In this document: piece by piece, positions 1-12,300 of the stretch
Layout: each line of letters opens with the position of its first letter
How positions within the stretch are numbered: position 1 is the first letter of the stretch
NCBI RefSeq assembly: GCF_001625305.1
Contig: NW_017802824.1
Coordinates: 3,963,881 to 4,027,880 of the forward strand
Reading direction: 5' to 3'
DNA length: 64,000 nt
Source: Branchiostoma belcheri
Taxonomy: Eukaryota > Chordata > Leptocardii > Amphioxiformes > Branchiostomatidae
The notes under the pieces: model-generated
What the model saw: the letters and a program-made list of their open reading frames with translations, nothing else
Database searches by the model: none
Told to the model about the DNA's origin: nothing
Position numbers and translations under genes: made by a program

Positions 1-301
1 TCATCCATAAAATTTACTTACTTGGTCCCAAATGACTTAAAAGCTTATTTAAGAAACTGGCATTTTTCAAGTGCAACAGCATAACGTAGATTTTATGCCA
101 ATTTCTGGTCTTAAATTGACCATAGCATAAGTTTTAAACATCTTAACACCAAATCTCTTCCTGATTGTCTGGAAAATAGCTGTACTAGTATAACAAGTTT
201 GATAAATGTCAACAGAATGCGATAAATACAGAGTAAGAATAACATAACGATGAACGTTGCCATTGGCGCACCCTGATCTCGGAATAGCCGTGTGGCCTTA
301 C

Positions 302-432
302 CTTCTTGTCCAGCATCTTCTTCTCCTCCCACCTCTCCTCCTCCAGCTCTTCCTTCTCCTTCTGGACCCGCTCCGTGAACTGTTGGTGCTGCCGCCGACC
401 CAGCACGTACGTCGACAAGCCCAGATTCTCAT
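302..432 (-). CDS. Internal coiled-coil exon of an unidentified gene (partial)
   Basis: One minus-strand exon is supported. It is bounded by an acceptor (ctgcat on plus, so atgcag on minus) at its upper end and a good donor (gtaagg) at its lower end, with an open frame through its 131 nt. The peptide is strongly charged and heptad-like: it begins DENLGLSTYVLGRRQHQQF and continues into a run rich in Glu, Lys and Arg ending in a Lys-Lys pair. This is what an alpha-helical coiled coil looks like. I do not recognise the family. No second exon of the gene could be fixed in the next 2 kb, and the remainder presumably lies beyond the left edge and/or across a long intron. Splice signals plus codon-like composition make a real exon more likely than chance, but the function is unknown. 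Confidence 0.5.
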
Positions 433-2343
433 CTGCATAATTCAAGGAAAGAAATTTTTAAAAACTTTTCTATTATCAAGATCGATATCGAGTTACACAG
501 TCGAGCAAAATCTTAACTTGAGGTCCTTGGGACGTTCGATGATACAAAGTTTAAATACGATACAGAAATTCATACCAATATACTAGTATTCTGGCAAAAT
601 GTGAAGCTATTTTGACTTTACATTTGTTCCAATTTTGATATCTTCCTTTGTTACCCACTGGAGAAACTGGGACGATGGCGCCACGTGACAGTGGGGACAC
701 CTAGCGATACTTGTAGTATCTGCAGCGTTGGGGCGATTTTTCCTGCAGTAGTATTGTACATCGCTAGGAACGCTTTTGAGTTGCACTGTTGGTGTGCAGC
801 TTCCAAAATTTACCGTAAACAAAACGAACAACTGGTGGGAAAACTAAAGGAATTACACCCACAAAAAAAAACTATTTGTTTTTGCTAGAAGGGGGGGGGC
901 AGAACCGTATTAGAACAGAGAAGTAAATAAAGTCCTCTTGGTAATCCGGATATGATTTTGTTTAGAAAAACTAAAAAAAAAAATCTTCATCTCGAAGTGT
1001 ACGTGTATTTCCGCAATGATTCAGTCCATTCATCGCTCAAATAATCAATCTGGACATATAGCTACTTTTAGCTTTTGGAGGTTACCCAAAACATAACATA
1101 CTATAAACAGATACAAACAGAAGGTCTATTTGTAACGATGTGGTAGACAATATGTTATTCTTAGTTAGTCAACATTTTGACATAGTCATGTGGCTCTTCC
1201 AGACAATTCCATGATCTTTGATAACCCCATCGTCAAGAATTCAATCCGTGATCACAAGAACCGTTCCTCCCGTGGGCCCTTCTGTGGATTAAGTGATAAT
1301 CTTGCATAGATTACCACTGTTACTATGTCTGGGGGTGTTGAAAGTCGTGCTGGAAACATTCGTGACGGCCAAATACCCCCATATCCCCGAGAGTGGCCGT
1401 GTTGGGCGAGCATTTTGACGTCTACAACCGCATATCTTCAAGTACAACCAGCGTAGAACCGCATATCGAGTATTGGAATTAGTATTAACAATAAGAGGTG
1501 AATATTGACCGTCAAAAAGGATACATGTATGTTGACATCTTGTAGTCAGTCAATAATTCAGACGAACCTTCGTTAAATTTAGATCTACGTTCAACTCAAT
1601 TCCGTAATCCTCGAGCTCGCTTCATTTTCTCACATTTTAGAACGTTAAATTGTGTAAACCTTAGTTGAAGTCGCACATCGTAAAGCATTTCATTCTGTAT
1701 ATATCTTTTCAAGTGAAGGGGTCTGTGCATGTTAACAATATGAAAGGCCAATTGTAGAATTGTAGCTGCATAACAGCAGGTCGACATTGCCATAAGCTTC
1801 AGAAGATTTAAACAAACGACTGGAATTCAGATGGTCAATGATGCCTGCGAATATAGAATACTCATAACTGCATACGAAAGGGCAGTACACCAGCAATGTA
1901 TACATTACATCTAGGGCTACTTCGATACCGCAAAGTATCTCAGATAAGATTGAAATGCACTCGTCTGACGTCAAATACTTAATAAGAAAAACAAGCATAC
2001 ATTCTCAAGAAAATATCTTAAGGCAGAGGAAAATTGAGGAAACATGTCTTACGTTCTGGGAGCTCGAAACTTTTAGCCTGTCGAAGCAGTTGCGACTTGC
2101 TCGCCATCTTTTGACTTGTTGTTTTGATCTGCGAGGAGACAACACTGAGGTCTGTCCAAGTCTGGCTGACCGACGATAGCCGGTTCCCACTATCGCCTGC
2201 TTACATCTCTTATTCTGGACATGCCCGAGGGACAAGCCAGATGCCACGCGGGTCTGACCGTATAAAGCAGGGGCCGTGATACAGGGACTTCCCGATACTT
2301 CCCTTCGAGACGGCTGTATACATATTGTTGATCACGAAATATC
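433..2343. other. Non-coding stretch, no gene seen
   Basis: No convincing exon, RNA gene or delimited transposon was found. Short open frames here lack splice context and coding-like composition. It may be intron or upstream DNA of the coiled-coil gene at the left edge. Confidence 0.4.
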
Positions 2344-2719
2344 GTTAGTCAGGGGTGCCAGAATATACAGTGCAATTTTACGGAATGCAGTGCAATTTTA
2401 CGGAATACAGTACAATTTTACGGAATACAGTACAATCGTATTAGTATACAGTGAAATTTTACGGAATACAGCGCAATACTACAGAATACACGTACAGCTG
2501 CAATTGTATCAGTATATAACGCAATTTTTATTATACTAGTATACAGTACAATTTTAAAACTAAAGGTGCACTGTATACCAATACGATTACACTGTATTCG
2601 AATTCCGTAAAATTGCACTGTATACTAATACGATTGCACTGTATTCTTTAACATTGTACTGTATACTAATATGATTGTACTGTATTCCGTAAAATTGCAC
2701 TGTATACTCTGTTACTAAC
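2344..2719. repeat. Foldback array of a short repeat (inverted tandem arrays)
   Basis: The left arm repeats the motif GAATACAGTGCAATTTTACG with variants, and the right arm carries the reverse complement (CGTAAAATTGCACTGTATTC), interleaved with TATACTAATACGATTG blocks. The outer ends are also inverted: GTTAGT at 2344 and ACTAAC at 2714-2719. The whole unit can fold into a long hairpin. No clear target-site duplication was found, so the element class is open. Confidence 0.6.
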
Positions 2720-3018
2720 TGCAAAATACTGAAAATATAATGATAATTCTTCTCTAAACATGTGTATAACTTCAGCCTAAAAACAACAACAACAAGCTTT
2801 TAGCTCTTCTATCAGGTCTACTCTGAAAGCTGTTTGTGTGACCTTTCGACATCATATCGCGATCCGGCTGTCCTATGGCACAAATAGTTCACCGTACATT
2901 TGCCTGAGGAGGTGATATTTCTAAACCTGTTGTAGGTCAACGACATCAACTAGTATTTTATCTCCAATCAAAGACCATGAAAACAGTTTGTTCCAAGGTC
3001 AGAACTGAGGTTGCTTGT

Positions 3019-3237
3019 TAGCCTCTATCAGGCTTCGGGAGGCGGCTGAAAAGTAGTAGTAGAGATCGGCCAAATAGAGAGATAGCATGCCAGAGAAAAA
3101 TGCAGGGGAGTTGGTATGCTGGAGAGAACAGTTGCGAAAAACTGTTCTCTCCAGCAGACCAACTCCCTTGGCATGCTATCTCTCTCTTTGGCCGATTTCT
3201 ACTCTTCCAGCCGCCTCCCGAAGCCTGGTAGAGACTA
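3019..3237. mobile_element. Mutator-like foldback MITE (9-bp TSD GTTGCTTGT)
   Basis: The two halves are near-perfect inverted repeats starting TAGCCTCTATCAGGC on the left and TAGTCTCTACCAGGC (read inward) on the right, meeting at a short loop near 3133. The nonamer GTTGCTTGT directly flanks both ends (3010-3018 and 3238-3246), a perfect 9-bp duplication. Length 219 bp, no coding capacity. A 9-bp duplication is typical of the Mutator (MULE) superfamily. The termini resemble those of the hairpin at 45662-45842. Confidence 0.8.
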
Positions 3238-3269
3238 GTTGCTTGTGCCAGCTGGAGCATATATCTTAA

Positions 3270-4184
3270 CCCTACCTAGACCCGGGGGGGGGGGGCTAAA
3301 AGTGCCCGCGGCAACTTTGATGTCACCTAGCGTCTGAACGACTAGCCGTAGAACGGCCAAACTTCGTGACTTTTCCTAGAATATTGTTGGCAACAATTCT
3401 CTATCATTGGAATAAGATAATAATTTTTTGTGTTGCCATGGCAACGGGTTTCTGACAGGCATTTTTTGCTAAATTTAGTACTTTTTGTTTCAACAATAGA
3501 ATTTTATGGGTTTTATGTCAAGTTACTCATGGTTTCTAATATTAATAACATCCCATATAATTTTATGTAAATTTTATCATTAAATATGCATAATTTATGC
3601 TAATTTGATGACGTCATTGGCCAAAATCCAAGATGGCGGACCATATCATAAGAACAGGTATATACAGGTTATTTTCATTAAAATTTCATCAATACTTCCA
3701 TTTCTTTTTCCAAAAAAGGTTTAAATGAAGGTCTTTAGTATGTTTACGATGTATTTTAGGCTTTATCATGAAAAAAAATATTTTTGAAAATTCAAGATTG
3801 ATGATCCAAGATGGCGGATATCTTAAATATGCATGACGTCATTTTATGACGTCACCGGTGTTGCTTTGGGCAACATAAGACTTAGTACACCATAATATTC
3901 TGTCATAAACACTTTTGGTACAGTTATGTTGAATACCATTTAGTTTTCAGGGAAAAACCTATTTAGACGGTTTTGGCCAATAAAATCACATTAATGACGT
4001 CATAATGACGTCATATTACATCATAACGACATAAAAATTGTAGATATGATAAATTTTCACTAGTACACTATTCTCTGAAAATTTGGTGGTCATACGGCAT
4101 ACCGTTCGCGAGTTCTTAGGGGGGGTACAAAGACCCCCCCCCCCCCGGTCCCCCCATGTCAAAAAAAGCCCGGTCTAGGTAGGG
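3270..4184. mobile_element. piggyBac-like non-autonomous element, TTAA TSD (copy 1)
   Basis: A 915-bp unit begins CCCTACCTAGACC and ends GGTCTAGGTAGGG, and is flanked on both sides by TTAA (3266-3269 and 4185-4188). CCC-starting termini and TTAA targets are hallmarks of piggyBac-type transposons. There is no transposase frame. Inside are five perfect TGACGTCA sites (3609, 3834, 3847, 3995, 4006) and two AAGATGGCGGA motifs (about 3630 and 3809). Poly-G and poly-C tracts lie just inside the ends. A second copy in the opposite direction starts at 63093. Confidence 0.8.
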
Positions 4185-4188
4185 TTAA

Positions 4189-5565
4189 GAATTTGAAAAG
4201 GTCACTTGAAGATGCCCAAAGCGACTTTGGAGCAGTAAAACTGCTTGTTCGATGGTGGCTCTGATATGAGTTTGATGTAACTTGTTTGCGTCGTCATGTT
4301 GTGTATTGATCTATTTCTGTTTTGATTTTGAAAAAAAAAACGCAAATTTTATTTATTTCAGCTTTATTACACATAGACAAAAAAACAAAAACTTCGTTTT
4401 TTTTGCTCCCTGATTAAAAGAATATAAAATGACTGAATGGACATAACAAGAAATAATAATCAAAACCAACATTATGATAATAATAATAATAATTGTAACA
4501 AAACTGCTAATAACAATAATGATTATAAAAGAAATTAACAATGGACAACAAATAGAAGACATAGTGAGAAAATAATAAATTATTGCTAATGATATTGTAT
4601 TTGAATATAGAATTGATCGGAATGCTTTTTAGTCGGATGTTTTGTTCTTAACACTGAGTTGATCTCATAAACAACTGTGGCTAAATCAAACGTTAGTCGT
4701 TACAAATTTTCCTTCCAATATCTGCTTCAAGATGACGTCCGCTTGCATGTACATGTATACCAGATGACATCGCGTGCAACACTTTATTCCACGAGAGACC
4801 AATTACGTGTGAGATGCAGTCACTTTGATACCTACAAAACAGAGCTATGTGTGTTATGTTAACGTTTTAAGGCCATATTTTGTCATTTCAGGAACTGTCT
4901 ATGGAGTGAGGGAACCGTAATTTTACAATTAATCTCTGCAACTAATATTAGCATTCAATTATTCTACAATATAGATGACGCATGTATGTTTAATTGTAGG
5001 CCGTGTAATTACCAATAACGGTTTGGGGGAGTGCCTGGACCATGTTGCGACCATGATATTGAATTAGACCCTTGAAAACAAATTTAGCCCTGAGTGAGAA
5101 AATATGGATCTAAAATTTTTAGGGAAAACTGTAAAACTGACGTGTTTTTATGCGTTTTTATCAGGCTTTCTTTTATGTAGTGTCATGCCCAGCCCACTGG
5201 CCAACGGGGTAAATGCTTGGCAAATGGATACTGCCTGACCAATTTGATATTGTCTTAATTGTCACTGCCACCAAAAGATCTGCTTGGAGATTAATAAAAC
5301 TAGAAAAATACGATTAGTGGTCAGGAGAAGTCTCGATGGACTGGGTTTGTTACGAAAGAACTAGTTTGTTGTCGGTTACCGAACGATATGAGGCATCTTA
5401 AATTGTTTGCCGCTGGCTTTGAATTTCATGGTCATAGATATTGGGATGGTGTCAGAGAGGTAACGTTACGTTGGTCATGTTTAGGAGCGGCTCCTAGCGG
5501 GGTTTAAATGTAGCACAACTCCAACCTCTCCAACTCCAACTCCAACTCCAAGCCTATATTTACAA
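4189..5565. other. Non-coding stretch upstream of SMS
   Basis: A/T-rich DNA with a homopolymer near 4330 and simple AAT-type repeats around 4475-4530. No gene or bounded element was identified. Confidence 0.4.
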
Positions 5566-5846
5566 ATGTATGTTCACCTTCCCAGAAGGAAAACATATTG
5601 TTTTTATGTTAACCGAAGGATATCATATGTTTTGCTCTGTTTGCTCTTTTTCTCTAAAACAATATAGTCAATGACCTGAACAAGAAGTCTGTCACCATGG
5701 TAACTAGCGTTGTGTTACATCATTTTGCAATTTTATAGTAGGGAGGATTTAGACTCCTGTCACCATATATGTGAATGCGTTTGAATAAGAATCAACAGAG
5801 CAGACCATATTCGAAGGTAAACATTATGCATCTTTTTGCTTTGCAA
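5566..5846 (+). repeat. Dispersed repeat 'T' (TTTACC/GAAGG ends), copy 1
   Basis: One of about eleven copies of a roughly 250-bp repeat. Shared blocks include GAAGGAAAACATATTG, a CACCATGGTAAC core, GCAATTTTATAG and a right end AAGGTAAACATTATGCAT. Here the usual end is replaced by a hairpin at 5847. Non-coding. Confidence 0.55.
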
Positions 5847-5917
5847 GTGACTGAGAGACCAGAGGGGAAAGCAGGTTTATAAGCACAACCTGATTTCCCC
5901 TCTGGTCTCTCAGTCAC
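5847..5917. repeat. 71-bp near-perfect hairpin
   Basis: Two 31-nt arms (5847-5877 and 5887-5917) are reverse complements except for one position, with a 9-nt loop (TATAAGCAC). The outer end reads GTGACTGAGAGACCAGAGGG. It sits about 450 bp upstream of the SMS start codon at the end of a dispersed repeat. It could be a tiny foldback insertion or a transcribed small-RNA precursor; the sequence alone does not decide. Confidence 0.6.
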
Positions 5918-6179
5918 TGACGAAAGCTAGACGACTGACGAGATCAAGGACGGATTATACAGAAGTATTATGTATCATGTCCTTGATGAGATGCACCCTT
6001 GAAAAACCTGTTTTCCCACTGGGTTCGAATTCTGACCTCTGTGCTCAAGACTCACGGTAACCCTCAAAGGCCTCTGCCTGTGTAACACTGTACACATGAT
6101 CTTCGCGAGGAAAGGGTACTTTAAAAATGTAAAATATGTGAAGCCCTAGTCCTTGACTACCTGCCATTCTTTACCATTA

Positions 6180-6371
6180 TGCTAAATATTACAAAGTTGC
6201 CTCCTAAATTACAGGTTTCAAGTTTCGCGCCACAGTCTGTCCATAAACGCCACGCCCACAAGTGCACATGCGCGCTCATTTTGACACAAATTTGCGGGAT
6301 CGGTGTAGCACGCAGATACATGAAAACCGCTCGGTGACTTCCCTGTTCTCCCTCCGCCGAATATCGTCGAC
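6180..6371 (+). promoter_or_regulatory. SMS: Probable SMS promoter and 5' leader
   Basis: Compared with its A/T-rich surroundings this stretch is rich in G+C and CpG. It carries a CCACGCCC box near 6249 and a CATGCGCGC stretch near 6267 resembling KLF/Sp1 and NRF1-type sites. It runs directly into the SMS start codon at 6372. No TATA box was evident. The transcription start is not defined by the sequence, so the assignment is by position and composition. Confidence 0.4.
6320..6337 (+). promoter_or_regulatory. Possible 5-codon upstream ORF (MKTAR)
   Basis: An ATG at 6320 opens a five-codon frame, MKTAR, closed by TGA at 6335-6337, 34 nt before the SMS start codon. It matters only if transcription starts upstream of 6320, which I cannot see. 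Confidence 0.25.
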
Positions 6372-9300
6372 ATGCCGGCCTATAACCTCCTCCTGGACTT
6401 CCACGTCCCTCCGACGATCCTAGAAACGTCAGGTAAGGCCTGCTCTCGCTGGTGTTTTGTGACGATCTCGCCCGGCGCGAATCTAAATGTAGCCCGCTTG
6501 TTTTGGAAACAGATCTGACCCTCCCTGGTGTGCTGTCTGTATGCGGGGTTTCCCCAGTAGGTATTTGTTTATCCACAGTCCGCCTATCTATTATTTACGT
6601 TTTGTTCCGTCACGGATCTCCCACCACTATGTATATAAAGCAGAGGTCTAGACAGAATGAAAATTCTGTATTGTATGTACCGTACCGGTAATATTATGTC
6701 GCAGGTACGACTATCTGTTACACCCTATAGTCACAGACAGATATGTATTGATCATTTCACCGTAATATTTTGCAATTCCATATTTCAAATATCTAAAGCA
6801 TGCTATTCCTCCATTTTACGCCTAGAAAGAAAATTTACGATTTGGATATAGATCGTTCAATTTCATTTTCGTTGATTTGCGTAAAAAAATGTATTTGGGC
6901 TAGATGTTTTGTTTTCGGCTATATTAAATTGCCCAGCGAATACCTGAGTACCGATATAATGACAAAATTTTCAGATACGGTTACGAGCCCATCAATTAAA
7001 AAAAAAATGAAATTAGTAGTTATTTTCAGGAAATGGAATATTTTCCAGTGTTTTTCTTTTATTGTGGACCAATTATCCTAATGTGATATATGGGTGTTGA
7101 CCTGACTAGACAATGAATTAGTGCTGTTGTTGTAGAGAGGGTGGTGCTGTGACAATACTACATTTTTTGCACTAAAATATGTATGTAAATGATAGTAAAT
7201 GCATAAAACAGTTAGTCAGTGGTTTGATTTCTTAATGGTGTTGATGGCTAATTTGGTGTATGTACAAGCTTAAAAAACAACACATTTGGTTCACAAAAGC
7301 TCCCCTATTCTTTTACAAGGTCAAGGGTTTCCATAACATAATTTGCTACACTACAGGGCTCGAAATCCCTTTTCTGCATACGTTGAAAATTACCTGCACC
7401 AGATAAATTTTACCTGCACCACTCAGAATTTAGGCAGCATGGATCATACTAAAAACTGTTCTGAAACCATTGCCATTGTTTCTTTTAAAAGGTGATAACA
7501 GTATAGCAAATAAAAATCAATGTGCACCTACATTTATAAACCCAGTACATCAGTCAGCATAGGTTTAGGTGCCTGGTATACATCAGAAATGCCTAGTAGT
7601 ACACAGCTCAATTTTTATATCTTCACTAACGTATATACTATTATACAGGTGGTATTCCAAGCCCTAATGGTCAATGTTAATGCTGCATTTATTTATTTAT
7701 TTATGAATTTTTAGGACCCCTTTATCTTATAATGCCTGATTTTCAAGGCATTTCCCTTGAAAAATCAACAAACATAATTGAAAAAAATTTTTCTTTTTCT
7801 AGATTAGTCCATCATTGTTTCACAGTTGTTTAAATTAAGTTAGTCAGTCACATGCAATTTATCTATTGTACAGTTGTCTACTTCAAACTTGTTTTGTAAT
7901 TTGTATAAGAAAGGACGGATTATTAATCATGTCAACACCCAAATAGTCTACCTGCACAGTGTCATCGTCGACTATTGTATGTCTGACTCAACATAATTAT
8001 TCCTTAAGGCAGACCTATTATTCCATAGTATGATTAACAACTGAAAGTTTATTGCAAATACATGCCCGAGGGCTAATTGCAGTTACAAACAACATAAGAA
8101 AGAAAATACAGTGGTATGTGAGACTATATCTACGTCTAGCATTATACTATATTCTACAACATGCATGGTACTAGATTAACATACCAAACATAACGGTAAG
8201 TTCTGTGTTATTGGGTAAAATTTTTGTCTGTCTGTTATGAGAGCAAATTCCCTGCAAATGATGAATTGCTAGATACTTACCCACTCATTTTTGTTATCTC
8301 CAGAGAGATTTTTATTTCACTTCATTTCAAATCTTCATTTTATTTATCATTTCAATTTTGAAAAAAAATTCTGTTATTATATTTTACTGGAATATTGGGT
8401 AAAAAAAACCTCACCGTTGTCAAAATGGCAGAATAGAGGTTTTTATCAAACCCCATACACAGCCCTATGGCCCTGAAATATAAATAGTATTGCTAGATAT
8501 ATCTGTCCTGTATGTGTGGCATTTGGTTTAATATAATACTCTGTGCCATATTGTAACTCTTATGGAGGGTTTATTTACTCTGATCATAAATCATGATGCA
8601 GATTAAGATCATATTTTACAGTTATGAATAATTCTTTTATGGCTTACATACTAGTATGCACATGTTATCAGCTTAGTCCTTGACCTTATGCCATACATGT
8701 TTACTTTAAGCATGATTCAAGTGTCGAGCTGATAAAAACTCATGAACAGCATAATGTGTGCATTGTAAATGGAGGTTCAAGAGGTCTATAAGGCCTAGGC
8801 CACACCAATTTAATATCTTGGTTAACGGATTTTTCTAGAAAAATAATGGGGCGGGCGGGCGAAAAAAAAATAAAAATAAAAACAGGCCTAGGCATCCCAT
8901 TATGACCCAAAATGGTACGATAGGAGCCATAAAGTCAACACACCAGGCTGGTTCAAAATTTAAACAATGAATTTTGAACTTTTAATGATACCATTGCATT
9001 GAAAGATAGAATAACTGTAACAACTAGGATGAAAAGGACTGTTTTCCACTGTTCAGGGCAAAATATGAGCATTTTGCAGTTGATTCTGAATTTTTATTTT
9101 TATTTGCAAATCAGCAAAAAAATGAAGCGGCGAATCCGTTAACCAAGAAATTAAATTGGTGTGGCCCTAGTGAGATATTTTAATTCATTGTTAGGCCACA
9201 CCAAATTAATTTGTTGGTTCTCGGATTTTTTTGGAAAAAATATGAAGCGACGCGGCGCAAAAAACAAACAAAAAACAGACCTAGGCATCCTATGATAGCC

Positions 9301-12300
9301 CCAAATGCTATGATCATAGAAGCCACAATGTCAGCATAACAGGCTGGTTTGTAGTGCAAATAATGAGTTTCAAACTTTTAATCAAACCACTGCATTGATA
9401 GATTGAAAAATTGTAACAACTCTGAACAGAAGGGACTTTCTTCAACTGTTCGGGCCAAAATATGAGCATTTTGGAGTCAATTGGAGGCTTAATTTTTTTT
9501 TTTTTTGCAAATCAGAAAAAAATGAAGAGGCGAATCCGAGAACCAACAAATTAAATTGGTGTGGCCTAAATGTTGGATGATCTTTTGAGTTTGTGTATTG
9601 ATCTTAGCAAATTGTTTGTTTACATGACAGAGAATGGTAAAGTAACGTCCAACCAGGAGATGCATAACGTGGTGAGGTCCCTGGGACTACAGGGGCCGAC
9701 GTCTGCCGTCACCTTCCAAGACGGGGGGACGCTGGCCGTGTTTCACAACGAAGACGGCAGGTGAGAAACCTAATATCATCATGACCACTTGAAAACACTT
9801 CTTGAAAATAAAGGAGATATGTGTTGTACGTCAATGTTAGTTGAAATAATTATATTGAATAGAAGGCTTTTTGTTCTGTGTCACCTGCATTAAAAACTAC
9901 TTTTTTTTTAAATTTTTTTTGCGGCCAGTCCAATATGCCCAATAGGGGTACATCTGAAATATTACATTGACCACAAAAACAGCTACGGTAAAAATAAAAA
10001 TATATGCATCATCACGGGCATGACTGCAGACGATTTTTAAAATTGCATGCCGATTAAACAAAGGGGACTGTGTGTTTTAGCCGCGAACACGAAAACCGTT
10101 TGACCACAATACTCCTGCAGGAGGTATATACATGACATGTACCTCCTTCACGGAGTAAAAAGTCTGAGAGTAGGTTTCATTGTGTTTGGGGGGTGTATTA
10201 CGAACATCAAAGGCTGAATTAGATTTATAGTTTTATATGTTTATATTTCATGCTTGAACAATGGGGAAGAATTATTGCATATTATAAAGCTGTAGCAAAT
10301 TCTTTCTGACACAATTCTACATGTACTCAAGTTACATAGTAACTGTTCATTGGTTTCTTAAGTGTTATCACATGTGTATCACAATGTCCCTCCATCTGTC
10401 TTGTACCAAATTAAGATTTGTTGGTTCTCAGATTAAAAAAAAAAGATATGAAGTGACAGGACAAAAAAAAACAAACAAACAAACAAACAAACTAGAAACA
10501 AATTTAAACAGGCTTAGGCATCCTACATGATGCCACTCTGTACAATATATGTACTAGGTGAAAGCCATTTTTTTGTACCAGCCAAGGATATGATTTCTAA
10601 TTCGAACAATGAATTCTTAAAATCACTGCATACTAGAAATTTACTGTTACAACTATAGTTAGGAAGACAAAAAATTTCTTAAACTGTTGGGGCAATTTGA
10701 GCATTTTGGAGTCGATTGAAAACCTTTTTTTTTTTCGAATCGGAAAAAAGAAAGCAGGTGAATCTGAGAACCAATTCATTTAATTGGTATGGCCATCCAT
10801 CCATCTTTGTTTTGTTGATAATTTTCCCCAGCCATGCAACACTGAGAGTGTATCCACAAGGACTGGTGACACTAGATCTTCAGCAGTGGGTAGAGGAAGG
10901 GGGAGAGCCCAAGATCACAGGAGAAGTAAGTTTTAACACCTTAAAAAGAGACCAAATGAATCTTAATATTATAAATCACTGTCACAGTACTGTGATAAAT
11001 GTGAAATATAACTCTTTGTATTCAATTTGATAATAACACAGTGACTGTAAATTTTAAGCAATCAGCAATTAAATTGAATGTTGCAATTTCAGTAGAAAGA
11101 CACAAGATAAAGGATCAGAAAAAGTTCTAATGAACAGATTAGTTCAGTCATAATTATATAATTATTATATGATAAGCCTATTGCCAAAATGCTCATAATT
11201 TAATTTTGGCCCCAACAGTTGAAAAAAAAATGGATTCCTTGTTTTCTGAGTTTTTCCATCTATCAATGCAGTGGTTTGATAAAAATTGTTCAAATTCAGT
11301 TTTTATTATTATTATAATTATATTAAAGCGAGCCTGTTTATTTTATATTCATTTTGAATTCATGGCTTCTCCATAGCATTTGGGGATATCATATATTAGT
11401 TTTTTCACCCTCTCTTTTAATTTTTTTCCTGATATGCAACAAATCAGTAGGAGTGGCCTTGATTAAGTTCTTGAAAATGAAATTTCCCATTTTTTCCCTC
11501 CAGGTTTTGAGTGATGTGGAGCAGAAGTTCAAACGAGTCTTGTCCTCCAAGAAGTCCAAAAGGCTGGTGGAGTTTCTCTTTGGTGTGAGACCGGCGACAG
11601 TTCCTTCTCTCTCCATGTTTGGTTGTCTAGCAACCGCAGCGTTGTCATAGCAACTGAACAGTGGTGTCCTGTCTGCCAATTGTCTATAGCCTGGTGATGT
11701 TCAGGACTGTTCCATTTTGAAAATTTCGGGAGAGTTGGGGTATATTTTTCCAAAAATTTTTTCAAATTATTTTTCTTTTTATTTATATATTTAGTATTAA
11801 AATGCAGTGCCAGTAACCAGATTAAATTGGAAGTTGATTAAAGGGATTAATAAGTAAGATAGAAAATATTATGTAATTTGCTGTAAAAATTGTTTTGTTG
11901 TCACCTCCCCAAATTATAGTAATAATGGAACTGTCCTGTCGGCGTACAATTTATAGTGAAACTGATGACTTCCTCAGAGGACTAGTGCTGGTTGTAATGT
12001 AGCACTTTAGAGATGTGTATGGCAATGATTAAATTATGCCAAACTCCTCATATTGAATTGATTTGCATGGTGCAAATTTCAGTTTTATGTGACATGTTTT
12101 TGTGCATGTAAAACATATAAATTATGACAATACTGGAAATCATTTTTTTGCAGTACTTTAATTTATTATTACCGCAAACAAATAAATCGCCAACTTTCTT
12201 TCTTCTGTGCCTGCCACCACCGCGAACATATAGTTCAGCAAATACGTCTATTTTTCTCAGACTGCGAAATTTTGCTACCACCAAGGACATTATAATGTCC

